Made by a program: the position numbers and the translations under genes | Assembly (NCBI GenBank): GCA_025024175.1 | Contig: QCXZ01000041.1 | Location: forward strand, 7,187,786 to 7,251,785 | Direction of reading: 5' to 3' | Length of the DNA stretch: 64,000 nucleotides | Origin: Rhyzopertha dominica | Taxonomy: Eukaryota; Arthropoda; Insecta; Coleoptera; Bostrichidae | Shown here: piece after piece, positions 22,530-34,849 of the stretch | Layout of the letters: every line of letters starts with the position of its first letter | How positions within the stretch are numbered: the stretch's first letter is position 1 | The notes under the pieces: generated by a model | Databases searched by the model: none | Told to the model about the DNA's origin: nothing | The model's input: the letters and a program-made list of their open reading frames with translations, nothing else

Positions 22530-24580
22530 GACATGGCATAGACGTAACTTTGCTTCTATTGTTATGATTCATCTTTTACTATGTTACCACTGACGCGCTT
22601 CCTCATTCTAACCTCCAAATCTTAATGAACTGCAAACAACATTAAACAAAAATCCAAAATTAACTATCCAAAATAGAAAGCCCTTGGAAGAAGCGTCATA
22701 TAACCAAATGTACGATGATAGTGGTGTGACCTCATATTCTTTAATTACAAGTTCTGGCGTTGGGTGTGGCAGCTATCAATATTATCTCGCCCAAATGCTG
22801 CTTTAGCAATCATTAGTACACATTAAATCGCTTTCGAAAAAATATAATGCTAAAACTTTTCTACTTTAGTAAAACTATCGTTTTTGACTGATAATATATT
22901 CATTTCTTACAAACAAAAGTGTTACAAATAAATTATTTTCTAAACCTAAATGAATTATTTTTTAAGAGTTATATTAAATGACACTACACTTCTACACCCC
23001 AGAAGTAAATCGATCATTAATGATTGAGTCAATGACCAGAAGAGTGCATTTAGCACCGTGGAGGTTCTCAGAATTACAATTATTTCATGTCCCAATTCCG
23101 TCTTTTCTTTAATGGTTTACTTTGCACCAAGTTTAGTTTAGGAGATACAAAGTTGCAGTAAATGACACTACCGGGTCCTTAGTGTTCTAGGGAAGCTAGT
23201 GGAAATAAGTTTAATATTTAATGTCCCTTACGTACAATAGAAGCCGTGGATGAATCATACCCAGCACACATCGGCATGCACTTAGAAGTTCTCATAAGTC
23301 CACCACGTAATGTATGTGCTCCGGGCGTTTATCTCGGTGTTCCTTTTATTATAATTAATGAGCATGCGATTCTTATACTTTAAATAGGCACCATAATGGC
23401 ATCATTAGTAAGCATGACATAGAACAGACGTGGGGCCTTAATAAATAAGTGAATATGTTAAATTGCATAATTAGCTGTGTTCTTTTGCATACATCGGATG
23501 TACTTAAAAGTCGAGGTATCGTGCGAGGAAATTTCGATGAACACAGGTGTTAGAAACAGGTGGCAATCAATATTCATTAGCGTTCGGTTTTGTCATGTCC
23601 TGTGCAATGGTCTGCTTCCCCTCCGGCCAAATCGTCGCGTGCTCTTGGACTGCGCGAGGTGCAATCTGAATCAGAATTAGAGTCCTCGTTGAATTCTTTA
23701 CCAGGACATTTTCATTGTAAATTCACCATCTTTTAAAAATAATTCCTTTTACTCAAAATTTTAGGTTGGCGCCACAGTCGCTATCAACTCTAAAATTGTA
23801 ATTAGCTGCTGGGGTCAAGTTACGTTTGAAAGACGTGTTCATTAGTTAGTATCAGTTGTCCATGTCAATTATTATGACTATCGTTCTATCAAATTTGGCT
23901 CCAAGGGACGGCATTATCTTCCACTGATGTTGTCTCAACCAGCAAGCGCAATTTTGTCTTCTAGTCCTGCATGCAGCACTAAAAGTTTCTAGTTTGTAAA
24001 TATGATTAGTCATCTCTCTACTGTAACGGCTAAAATATAACTGCTTACAGCACTAGTATGCTATATTATTTGTAAATCAGTATTCTTTAGTTATTTATTT
24101 TTGTTGCTTTTAACATCTTCAAAACTCTAGAGACGGAAAAAGGACATAGTGGAATAAATGAGTGGAGTAGTACAGATTAAATCATAATCTGAGTTAATAT
24201 CACCTCCTCGTGCCTTTACTTCAGAGAGTAAATGATCTTAGAGAAGCAGTTGCAAATCGTTTGTATATCTATAGAACACGTTTTTTTTTCCAGAAATTAT
24301 CTAATATTCTTACCCATGTAAGTGCATTTTTTATTANGTATAGTAAAAGGACCCTGCAACGCTCCTTACTCTACACTTTTATTTCGTGTAATATGAGAGG
24401 ACATTTGTATGACAGCAAGTCTTTTTGTATTTATATCTTCACTCATTCAACAATTTCATTGGTGTATTCTGCATCGGTCTCGTTTTCTTCGCGGACATTA
24501 ATACTTAAAAGACCTCTTCCTTTAACCCCAAAATATATCTCTTATTCCAGGAGTATCCGCATATCAGAATAGTCCAGAAT
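22530..24580. other. No gene; GC-richer island at 23470-23690
   Basis: Mostly AT-rich. 23477-23680 is an open but unrecognised 67-codon stretch in a GC-richer island that I take for non-coding DNA. One N at about 24337. Confidence 0.35.
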
Positions 24581-24591
24581 TGTGTGAAATA

Positions 24592-26133
24592 CAGGGTGGG
24601 CCAAGTGAACGTATTTCTTCCATAACTCCACAACTATTGAAAATATGAAAAACTTTTTTTTATATAAAAGTGATCCAGTTTTATATGCTGCATATTGTAA
24701 AAATATTTTTAAAAACAGTTCACTTCCCGTTATAGCGGAAACGCATACCAACTTTCTTATTTTAAGTAGAACACCCCGTATATTTTTACATTTTGCATTC
24801 CTTGTTGAATTCTAAATGTACAGTTTTCTAGAAAATAAGTGCTAAAGCAAAAAATTGTCGTTTGCAGCGCTCCCTGCCATTTTAAATATCTTCGAATACG
24901 AGACACCTAGAAGACTGCGGTTTGCGCGCCGCATAAGTTAAGAAAATGGCCTATCATTTGCGTCTTCAAGCAGGTTTATTACTTTTAAATTGAAAGTAAT
25001 ACATCAGTTGCTATATGAAATATGCGATAAGTCATTTTTTAAATTTAAATTACACCATCGGATGCAAAATTCAATTATCTTTAATTTGATATCAGGTTGT
25101 CACTATCTATTACTAACAGTTTTGCAACAATTTGCGTTTTTCTGATTTTTTTAGATTAAAATCGCTGATATCAGGTATGCCTTGACAAGACCTGGGAAGC
25201 GGCAAAATGTCAGCGCTGGCCCTTAGTTAGTTTTAGCACAGTTTATTCAAATATAGGCTTTCTATAAATGATTCATGCAACGCGAGCGGCGTTAATTGTT
25301 GAATTCTTTGTGGCGCCTTATTGTAACTGCTGCCAAGCTACAATATGCACGGCGATAGTAGTGAAGGTTGCAGATCAATGTCACCCTACAGCTCCGAAAC
25401 GTGAGTGTGTATTTTCAACATATTCTGTAGTGTTTTGTGAGATAATTAACTTTAAAGTTGCAGAAGCTCACATTTCGGAGCCAGCGCCGATATTTTGCCG
25501 CCTCCCAGGTCTTGTATAATATAATCTAAGCGATTTTAATCTAAAAAATCAGAAAAACGCAAATTGTTGCAAAACTGTTAGTAATAGATAGTGACAACCT
25601 GATATCAAATTAAAGATAATTTAATTTTGCATCCGATGGTGTAAAAAAAGTTGCTTGTTCCATTTAAAAAATTGACTTATTGCAGTTTGAAATATTTCAT
25701 ATGGCAACTAATGTATTACTTTCAATTTAAAAGTAATAAACCTGCTTGAAGACGCAAATGATAGGCCATTTTCTTAACTTACGCGGCGCGTAAGCCGCAG
25801 TCTTCTAGGTGTCTCATATTGGAAGATATTTAAAATGGTGGGGAGCGTTGCAACCGACGATTTTTTGCTTTAGCACTTATTTTCTCGAAAACTGTATATA
25901 CAAAATAACCTTAGAATTCAACAAGGAATGCAAAAATGTAAAGATATACGGGGTGTTCTATTTAAAACAAGGAAGTTGGTATGCGTTTCCGGTATAACCG
26001 AAAGTGAATTGTTTTCAAAAATATTTTTACAATATGGAGCATATAAAACTGGATCACTTTTATATAAAAAAGTTTTTCATATTTTCAATAGTTGTGGAGT
26101 TATGGAAGAAATACGTTCACTTGGCCCACCCTG
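24592..26133. mobile_element. Foldback element with arms of about 630-650 bp
   Basis: The ends read CAGGGTGGGCCAAGTGAACG at 24592 and its complement ending at 26133, each flanked by TA, suggesting a TA target duplication. The left arm runs to about 25220 and the right arm starts at about 25481 (GGCAAAATGTCAGCGCTGG against CCAGCGCCGATATTTTGCC), leaving a spacer of about 260 bp. The arms match almost throughout with small indels. No transposase is encoded; the ORFs inside are mirror products of the arms. It is likely a non-autonomous, TA-targeting element moved by a Tc1/mariner-type transposase. A diverged partial relative lies at 44600-45010. Confidence 0.9.
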
Positions 26134-26159
26134 TATAATGGAGGCATCGTTTTGTATTA

Positions 26160-26755
26160 CAAGATGATGTTCCAAAATACTAAATATTTTGCACAAATTG
26201 TAGAAAATAAAAGTATGCGAATATAATTTTTAGGAATATTTCCAAAGAATTTTAAAGCCACAAAGCTATTTGCTGCTAAATATTTTCCAAAAGCTTCTGT
26301 ATTTAACACACATTTGCTTATTTACCTACCCGGTTTTGAAAATTGTGTTTGGTCCAGCATGATACTCGTATATCATTGAATAAATCTTATTTTGTAAGCA
26401 GATAAATCCATTCCATTACAGATTGTTCCAGGTTAACAACATTTCTTAATGTCACCCGGTCGTTTCGGCCACTCTGTCTATCGCAAAGCCACCTACACAG
26501 ATCGGTACTTGCATGCGTCTTCTCATCACCATACGTCACAAAAACGTTCAGTCCTAAATTGTCATGTTAACCGTGCTATCAATTTCTGAACCTGAGTCTC
26601 AGTCTGGCCTACAACGGTTATAATAACCAAAACCAAACTAATTCTCGAACCCCCAAATCATAAATCGACTGCTCTACATCCCTATGTTCATACTGTCACA
26701 GTTAGAATTGGCAAAATTCTTAAGAGGGGCGTTTACCTAGAACGAATCGGGTCAT
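26160..26755. other. No gene seen
   Basis: AT-rich, no motif recognised. Confidence 0.4.
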
Positions 26756-26759
26756 TTTA

Positions 26760-27060
26760 AGCACTTACCGTTTTACATTTTACCGAGTTATTCGAAACTT
26801 TTTCGAAGTGAAATTTTGACATGGCAATGAAAAAAGATGGAGCTACAACGTAGAGTTCGAGTTTTTTCTGAATTTTATACGGTAATGTAAATATTTGTTG
26901 TTATATTTTGCTTAAAAATGTGTATTTTTGCGAGCTATTTCTCGAAAACTAAGGCACATAAACGAAAAATTCGAACTCCACGCTGTAGGTGCATATTTCT
27001 TTGTACACTACCAAAAACATGAGCACGATAAATGAGTAAAAGCATTAAAAAAATCTAAAA
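26760..27060. repeat. MITE-like imperfect inverted repeat
   Basis: Around 26836-26870 the text GGAGCTACAACGTAGAGTTCGAG is mirrored at about 26966-26992 (TTCGAACTCCACGCTGTAGGTGC), and the match decays outward on both sides. The centre contains ATTTCTCGAAAACTAAGG. It is non-coding and probably an old MITE; the exact ends were not resolved. Confidence 0.5.
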
Positions 27061-27574
27061 CCGCAAACCCTTTCGCACGAGTCCGTCACAAGAGCGGAAT
27101 GCGAATGCCCATCTCCACTAGGTCCGTCGCATGGTATCCAGTGAACAGTGAAGCTAAGATAGAGTCCTATCGGGAATGATCGAGCGGTACACAATCTAAT
27201 TAATTTACTGTCTGCTGAAGGAATGGGAAGGCGGAAGGAAAATTATTATAAAAGTTCCTCCAAAAATCATAGTCAACATGCAGATAGAATTAAATGTTAT
27301 TTAGTTCATATTTACAGAAATAAATGGATTATTCCATATTTTGAATAACCTGGTATAATATCATACACACCCTACTACAGTCAGCAATTTTCCGAATATT
27401 AGTTTAGCCCGTCTGTTGCTCGTATGATCTTTGCGTGATTTCAACCTATCCGCTATCCTCTTACGTCCCATGTCCCGCTGGTAATATGGGTTGCATAGTT
27501 TACATTTCTGCCCGATCGCTCTAAGTAAATGCCCCTCTTAAGATACAATCCGTACCTTCGAGCCTCCTTCGAAA

Positions 27575-27958
27575 ATGTTACAGATTCTTTCATCTCCGAA
27601 TGACATAATAAATTCTCTATCTTCTAGATGTATTTACAGCATCACTTGTTTGTGGAGTGCCACATATATCGGCGAAACAAGTAGATCCATTGAAACTAGG
27701 CTTAATGAACATAAACGCTGCATAAATCAGGTTTTTTTCGCCAACTCGGCAGTAGCCCAACATCAGCATGAAACCGGTCACAATATTTTGTTTGACAATG
27801 TGTCATTTCTAGTTACCTTTTTCACAGCCCGAGAAGCCGAACATCCCAATAATCTAAATCGTGAAGATGGTTATCATCGTTCCACTATTTGGTACCCAAT
27901 CACGCGACATCCCCACGCCCCTTGTAACCCTTGTAACGCCAGGTACTACGTTAACTAG
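27575..27958 (+). pseudogene. Penelope-like element GIY-YIG endonuclease domain
   Basis: The 127-codon ORF shows CIYSITCLWSATYIGETSRS, then IETRLNEHKRCI, HETGHNILFDN and LNREDGYHRSTIWYPI. IYS and YIG with the following R-x3-H-K are the GIY-YIG nuclease signature, and the rest matches the PLE version of the domain. It nicks the target DNA. The RT expected upstream is not found, so this is a 5'-truncated copy or a fragment; an in-frame methionine start is fortuitous. The non-coding 3' tail follows to about 28100. Confidence 0.82.
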
Positions 27959-28053
27959 GGTTTTCATTATCTTTTCTCCTTGAGACTTGGTTCAGTTCGG
28001 ACCTGTTTCTGGTGTTAGGTTTGGTACTATATTCCATACTCCTTATTCGTCTT

Positions 28054-28084
28054 CTGATGAAGCATTTTACAAGTTCGGGCGAAA
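28054..28084 (+). ncRNA. PLE 3' tail with partial hammerhead core
   Basis: CTGATGA at 28054-28060 and GAAA at 28081-28084 are spaced as in a hammerhead core, 96 bp after the endonuclease stop. The intervening 20 bases form only a weak stem, so this copy may be degenerate. Its position supports reading such motifs as PLE terminal features. Confidence 0.45.
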
Positions 28085-28119
28085 TATCGACCTTATTCCA
28101 AAATATGATCTGGTCTAAC

Positions 28120-31100
28120 CAAAAAAGACTAAGATTTCAACATAAAATATGTTTTTCTTCTTTTTGCCGACGCTACTGGTGGTTTTTGAAAATAGATATG
28201 GAGTGTATTATTAGTGAAATCGGGGCTAAGCTAAGCCCGCTATGCCTTTTCATTTTCGTTTGCTTGCTCTTTGGAGTACATCGATTACTAATTAATTTGT
28301 GCCGAACAAAACAGCTAGTTCTGTTACAAAAAAAACTTCAAACACTACCATTTGTTTAACTACGTAAGCTTCATTTGTTAACTTGTTTGATTTTCGAAGG
28401 ATATGCGTGTAAGTACGCCTCTGGACTATCCAGTAAGTACATCCTAGTAAACAAAATCATAAACAACATGCTCATTCATTGCTAATTACCGCGGATCTGA
28501 CTCACCGTCGTATGGAAATGTGATCCCTTTCACGTTCACCGATCGATGTCTTTCTTTTCTGTCTCCCTTTGATCCCTGAACGCTCCGCAGGATTACGTTC
28601 GGAGAACGACCACTAGCGATTTTAGGCAATCACACGGTCTGTTAGCCTCGCTCACGACCATTTGATAGTAAAATTCCTGCAAATGACGTTTTGGAATACG
28701 AAAGGAATGCTAAAGTGCCATCTGTTCCACCATACGGGGCCACGTACAAACGGTATTCACCCGATTGTGGTTTGAGGATGCCATTTCTCTACAGAGTCGT
28801 TACAGATACTAATTAAACCTATTTTTAACTCCATCGTTTATTGCCTCTGATTTATATGTAAATTGAATGTGAACTGGTTTTACACGTGCTTTATTTGAAA
28901 TTTATTGCTTGTAGATAAGTGTAGGTAGTTCATTTATGTAATATTATGTGCATCTTGTTCTCTTGTTCCCATTTCAATACATGCAAAAGTTAAAACAATT
29001 TGGAGAATTACAGCTACGTAGCTCAGAAAAAATTTGTCAGCTGATCTGGCAGATAAATAAAAACTTTCTTATCTGCCTTTTATTTGTTAGGATCAAAGAC
29101 AAATTTCGGACAATGGACAAGAAAAGTGGCCAGAGCGCGTTCTGGCTGTCACCGAGTTGCCAAATAGGCGTTTTGGGCGTTTCCCGATTGCCAGAAAGCG
29201 AAACTGAAAACTTCAATTGTAGTTCGAGTACTTGTAAATATGGGCAGAACCGCGTCGAGAAATGTGTTAACTGTTGTACTCAATGTTAATGAGTCTTGAT
29301 TTCATGTTGGATAATTTGCATACTTACGAACATAATTTTTATTTAATTTTAGGCATCAAAAATGCGTGGTTCTTTCTACAATCACTATATGCCCAGAAGT
29401 AAATATATATTAGGTAACTCTGCCTTTCTCGATACTTCGTCAATTCCTTCAACATCCATTCGTATTATCTCCATCCGGAATGGTTCCTAGATTAAAACAT
29501 GCTTTCATCAGCTATAATCGCAAACGTTATTGAATTGACAGAAAATGTATATGTAGAGCACAGACGATATGAAGTACTTTAACAGCAGTTCTTGTCTTAT
29601 TACATTTATGTTTCATGTTTACTTACGCACATAAATAAATAAGTATTTTAGTTTGAAGTTTTTTTATTATATTTTATATGGCTCTAGTGCGTTTTGGTAG
29701 CTACCCGAACGCCAGGCTGTGTTTTGACTTAGCCAGGAACTATTTCTCAGATTCGCTTTCTGGTAATTGTGAATCGGTCATATTGCGTTTTAGTCCATTT
29801 AAATTGATCGAAAAGACATATTTCGTTAACGGTTAGATCGCATTTTAGTTATTTTTTCGACCATTTGTCGAAATCAGTCCTTAATCCTTAAGTAATATTA
29901 GATTGGTAATTCTCAATTTATTTTGTCTGTTTCTTCTGGTGACATAACGTAGTTACTGAGATGCATTCTAAACGGAAGAAATAAAATGACCTTTTGGAAA
30001 TATGATAAATTTGTCAGCTGAAAATGTACCAGCTAAACATTTTTAGTCTCTCCTCTTTAGTAGATATTAAGAAAAAGTATATGTTCTCCAACACCGTGAC
30101 ATAAATAACAAACTAGTGAATTCAATAAGAATTTACTTTACTTTAAAATAATTAGTCGATCAACGTCTGAATAGAAAATAGTTTTTTTTAATCTTTTAGT
30201 TTCACTTCATGGGTAAGATAAAATTAATTATTTTACATAAACAGAGAATTCAATTAACTTCTCCATCTTTGTATACTTAACTCTGATACTTCTCTCGTTC
30301 TAAATTTATAAGGGAATATTTTGAGGAAAATTCATTTATTCATCAAGGAAATGCCACATTTGCCTTGAAAATCCTCAGGAATTGACTTCAGTTCAAAATG
30401 TAGAAACCCACTAGTAAAAAATTTTTAAGGTCTAAGAGGCGCAGTGCGGGATGATTGGAATGTTTTTCCATTCTTATTAAAAGTAGAAAAAGTATTTTTA
30501 TTCAATTCCACACTCTATTAAAGAGTTATAGAAGGTTGGAATGCTCTTCCATTCGAAGGTGTACAGTAGCCAAGTCTTGCGTATGCTTTTGACATGCAAA
30601 GCTTCCAATGTTGGATCAATTGCTGTCATTTTTTAATATATTGTGATGCAAATAATCCTGTACGCTTTTACATTTATCTTTGTAAGGTCAGAAAAAAATG
30701 TTTAAGTTTGGATATTTTAGCTTTGAAGCAGACTTCTGAGAAAAGGGAGACGTAGCAGTACACATAATAATAACCTAAAGAATCTTTTTACGCAGTATGG
30801 AATTAGTGTCTAAAGAACTGTAGGAGTTGGATCCAGATTTGGTTTCGGAAATGTTTTCACCCCTAGTTGCACAAATAGAGAATCTTTTACCCTATCCAAA
30901 ACTAAAAATAAACTGCTCAACGTGGAAAATGCTCTGATTAGATTGATCCATCTACTTCTAGCTTTAGTAAGGTAGCAGTAAGACATAGTATGCAAACCTT
31001 ATTTTTCAGATTCGCTAATGCTCCAAAATTATGGTAGGATTAGGCGTACATGCTTTCTTAAAGTCAATTTTACAAAAAATAAATTTGTACGTTTATTAGT

Positions 31101-33620
31101 GGACACAATTAGTCTACTGTAATGTAACATACCCAGGTTCGTAGAGATTTAGATTGAGATGTGATCGTCCAGTACTTACCTACGCTGTGTTATTTTAGTT
31201 AAACGTACCTTCGATGCACTGGTTACTCACGTAAATAGGGAGATTTGATGTAATTATAAATAATACGAAACAATTTCAAAACATCTAATTTATTACTAAA
31301 TAGGATCAAATTTGAAGAGCTAATAAATTGTAGCAATGCTGCTGAAAATTGTTATTTAAAACAATGAATGAATTGCCAATTCTAGATCTGTGTTGATATC
31401 ACTTTCACTCTCAAGGTTCAAAACTGAAGAGATTTTTGTTAGCATAGTCGACTATGGTCAGCATGCATGGTTTGGTGGTTTTTATTTTACCAGATGTTTG
31501 CCCAGCACGGGAAAAATATTAGTTCACGCATCAAGGCTCTAACATCACACTTTCAAGCATCACGTCTAATTATTTCTGCGTGGATACAGCTAATCAAAGA
31601 ATACAAGAACACAGTTAAGAAAGTGACATAAATAGTTTAAAAAGAAGACTACAACAGCAGCATAGCTTGCAATGTTACCGTTGACTCCAAATACAGCATA
31701 TATCCTAATTAATTAACAGAACAGTTTGGGTTAAACAACTGCGTTGATTGGATGACAATGGTGTTTGTTTAAAACTAATTACATAGTGTGATTGAAAAAG
31801 GAACACAAACAATAAAAATTAAAAAAATGAAACAGTACTAACCTGTGAACAGTTGAACGAACACACTGAAATTGAAGCGCATCTGTTTTTCGTCTACTTA
31901 AGAACCTACTAACTAAACATTTTGAGAGGCAATATGAATAAAATACAGAAATTTGAAGATGGCATACTTGCTTACTTCACTATTCCAGTTACAAGACGCT
32001 TGAAATCGCAATAATTGTGATACAAAAAGTTCTTTTTATGTCCCTTAGTAGGTACTTATTCAATTTCTTATTTCTTTTATACGTAATGAACTATAAACGT
32101 AATTAGTTTTTAAACTGCTAATGCAACCATTTGGGCTTCCTTGGCTGATAAAGTTTGCCTGCTTCATTTAATTACAAACAACTAATTAACCAGAAGAGGC
32201 TATACCAGTAATGTACAGTAAGATGTTTTGAGAAAAAGAGAACGGTACAGCAATGACATTATTTAACACGGCATTGTCAAAAGAACAAGTTTACATGTTT
32301 AGTTTTGTTATTTACTAAACAATTGGTTTATTTAAATGGCTAGTCATTTAAATTAATGTCTTTCAGATTATACAGGACCTTGTACCTGTATTTCTAGATT
32401 TTTTTTATAACGTAATTATCAGAGAAATATTACAAACATATAATAAATTGAAGTTAAGTATGGTAATGATTGATGAAAGAAGAATAAAAGTGTTTCCCTT
32501 AGTAGAATTGTGAGTACATCCTTTGTTTCCAAATAATTTACCGTGGAAAGAGAAAGATAAAATAGGGTAAATAAATACACGTCAAATTCAATTTGTTATA
32601 CTGGCAAGTATTTAATATATTATGTAGGTATTAAACGGTATTGATATTGAGTAAACCTAAAAGTATAACAAACTCAACGGGATATGTTTTTATATACCTT
32701 TTAATCCCTCAAGAACAAACACTGCGATAAATACCTACTACTCGACGGATTCATGGAGAAGAAAATACTCCATAAATTTTAGTAACTGAAAATTAAAGAG
32801 TTGTATATTTAGCCACAATGATATATACGCTTATGAGCTTTCTGGGTTACATATTGGTATCTTATCTAATCAGTGACAGACAAGTTTAACAGGTGTTCTC
32901 TGCATGTATACCCTCTTCATGTCCATTTTTCGCGGATTCTGCCAGTTGACACTGCCGTTTCCGATTTCTGTACCGATCCCCATGGCGTACGCACACTTGG
33001 TGCCTTCAGACCGTAAAAATTATAATTACAATAATGCGCCTTTAATTAGAAGCGGCATAATTGTCGGCTCCGTAATTCCTCACATTTTTTTCCTCAACCG
33101 AACGGATCTCCATTCATTTGTTTTGTGTAACTCGCGCGGTTATGCTAATCCGTCTCAGTTTTCTATTCAAATTATATTTGAATAATTTCACGGCTATACT
33201 GGCAAACAGTGTAATTTAAACGATCATTATCAGGCATTTATCTTTAACGTTGGTCTCATTTTGTTAATTCTTATACTAAGTAAGTGGATGGGCTCGCGAT
33301 GCATGGCTGGACTTGCTCCTTTTGTGGGCTTCGTGTCTCAGACACAGTTTTTCTGTATGCGTTACGACAAAGCAGGCGATGACAGGAAGGTGTTTGTTTG
33401 TCTGCTGGGTCGTTGAAATCCAACACGTAAATGATTTGCACGTAAACTGCTCTTACATAATAACTACAAGGCAGACGTAGGTAACTCTAGAAAAAAAGTT
33501 AGTGAAGAGCATTCCTATTTAATCTAAATTCCATTTCTTTGGTTTGCTAGCTTTATAACTACATACCGAGATGACCCAAACACTTCAAAATTAAAGGATC
33601 TATTATCAAGGAAGCTATGA
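28120..33620. other. Long stretch without genes; GC-richer islands
   Basis: Mostly AT-rich. Islands at about 28480-28770, 29090-29250 (with GCCAGA/TCTGGC hairpin near 29130) and 32900-33180 are GC-richer, apparently unique and lack convincing ORFs. The last contains TAATTAG and AATTATAATTAC words. They may be conserved non-coding elements. No transposon domain was recognised in 29300-32880. Confidence 0.35.
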
Positions 33621-33623
33621 AAC

Positions 33624-33795
33624 TTCGAAAAAAACTGCAACTTGCGTCCATATCTCGGAAACGAGAGCTGACACGGAGTTGAAAAAATTCCAGAAAATGC
33701 ATTTTTATTACCCATAGGCCCATGCGCAATTTCAGAAAAATCGGTCCAACAGAACCTGAAATATCCTGCTGGTTCCATACTTTGTGGCGATCCTG
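33624..33795. mobile_element. Solo terminal repeat of the DD41D family
   Basis: About 170 bp matching the right ends of the full copies: TCTCGGAAACGAGAGCTGAC, then CCCATAGGCCCATG and GGTTCCATACTTTGTGGCGA, ending CCTG followed by TA at 33796. No transposase is attached. Confidence 0.85.
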
Positions 33796-33799
33796 TATA

Positions 33800-34845
33800 T
33801 GTACGTGCTTATTTGGATACTAGATGACTACGGGCCTGCAGTAAACCCTTTACGAGGCGATTGACTATACTCGTATAATAGCTTTTTAACTTCAAACTTT
33901 AAGATGTTTTCTGGTTTCATCAACATCTATATGATTTTTTAACAGATTGAATTCAACATAATTTTTCCACTCAAAGATAAAACTAAATCCCGTAAAAAAT
34001 ATTCTAGATATCTAAATTGGTACAACTAAATTAAATTAATTAGAAACTTATCTCAAAATAAGTAATACTTTCGGTATGACAAACAAATCGTAATTTTGAA
34101 GACAGTAAAGACATGCAAAGCACTCAAAATGATGAAACAATANTTGTTGAATTGTAGTTGTCAAGTAGAAATTTTAATGGGCTAATAATCTATAACAATA
34201 AATTTTCTGGAACAAACAGTCTGGAGGAGGATTTGACTTATTAGAAGATATATTCTTCAAATTTTTGACCCCTAACAAATATTGCAGCTTTCTATTTCCA
34301 ATTTTCTCGAAAGCCTTCTTGCAATTATGACTTCGATCGTGCTCAACCCTGTGTCGAGGTTGCAAGCAGCACCAGGCCTTTTGAAAATTCATTTTAAACG
34401 AACAATAAAAGCAGTTGCGGGAAACAAGTGAGCATTATTAAGGAAAGCTTGCGTGTCCGCTCGGCGGCCGTGCCAATTACCGCCAGTAAAGTGTTCAGAA
34501 AATAAAATAAACAGGATCGCGCATTTTATTCAGGGATGGAGTGCGGCCCTGGCAGTGACAGGATCTAGTAGGTTGTACTTACAGGGCGAAATGCTTTCGT
34601 TTGAAATCTTATGATGAATTTTGTCGTGTTACTGCCATAGAGTAATACGTAATTTTCTTGCTATAACCTTCCTTGCGAGCTGTGTTTTCTTATAAACCAA
34701 TTTCTGCACAAGCTGCTCCTAAAACTAAATTATTGATGTACAGTACAGCGTGTAAATGTTATTTGATTTAATCTTCATTGTTGACTCTGTATTTTTTATT
34801 ATAAGAAAGTTAAAAAGTTCCACCGGTAAGTTTTCCAAATTTTAA
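33800..34845. other. No gene; candidate regulatory island at 34440-34570
   Basis: 34440-34570 is GC-rich with CAATTACCG, an AATAAAATAAACAGG run and CATTTTATTC, which resemble homeodomain and Caudal-type words. The rest is AT-rich with one N at 34143. An ORF at 34392-34174 (reverse) has no known motif. Confidence 0.35.
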
Positions 34846-34849
34846 TATA

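Noticed and set aside
25268..25519. Possible gene in the spacer of the foldback element
   Set aside because: The 83-codon ORF runs into the right arm and has no known motif.
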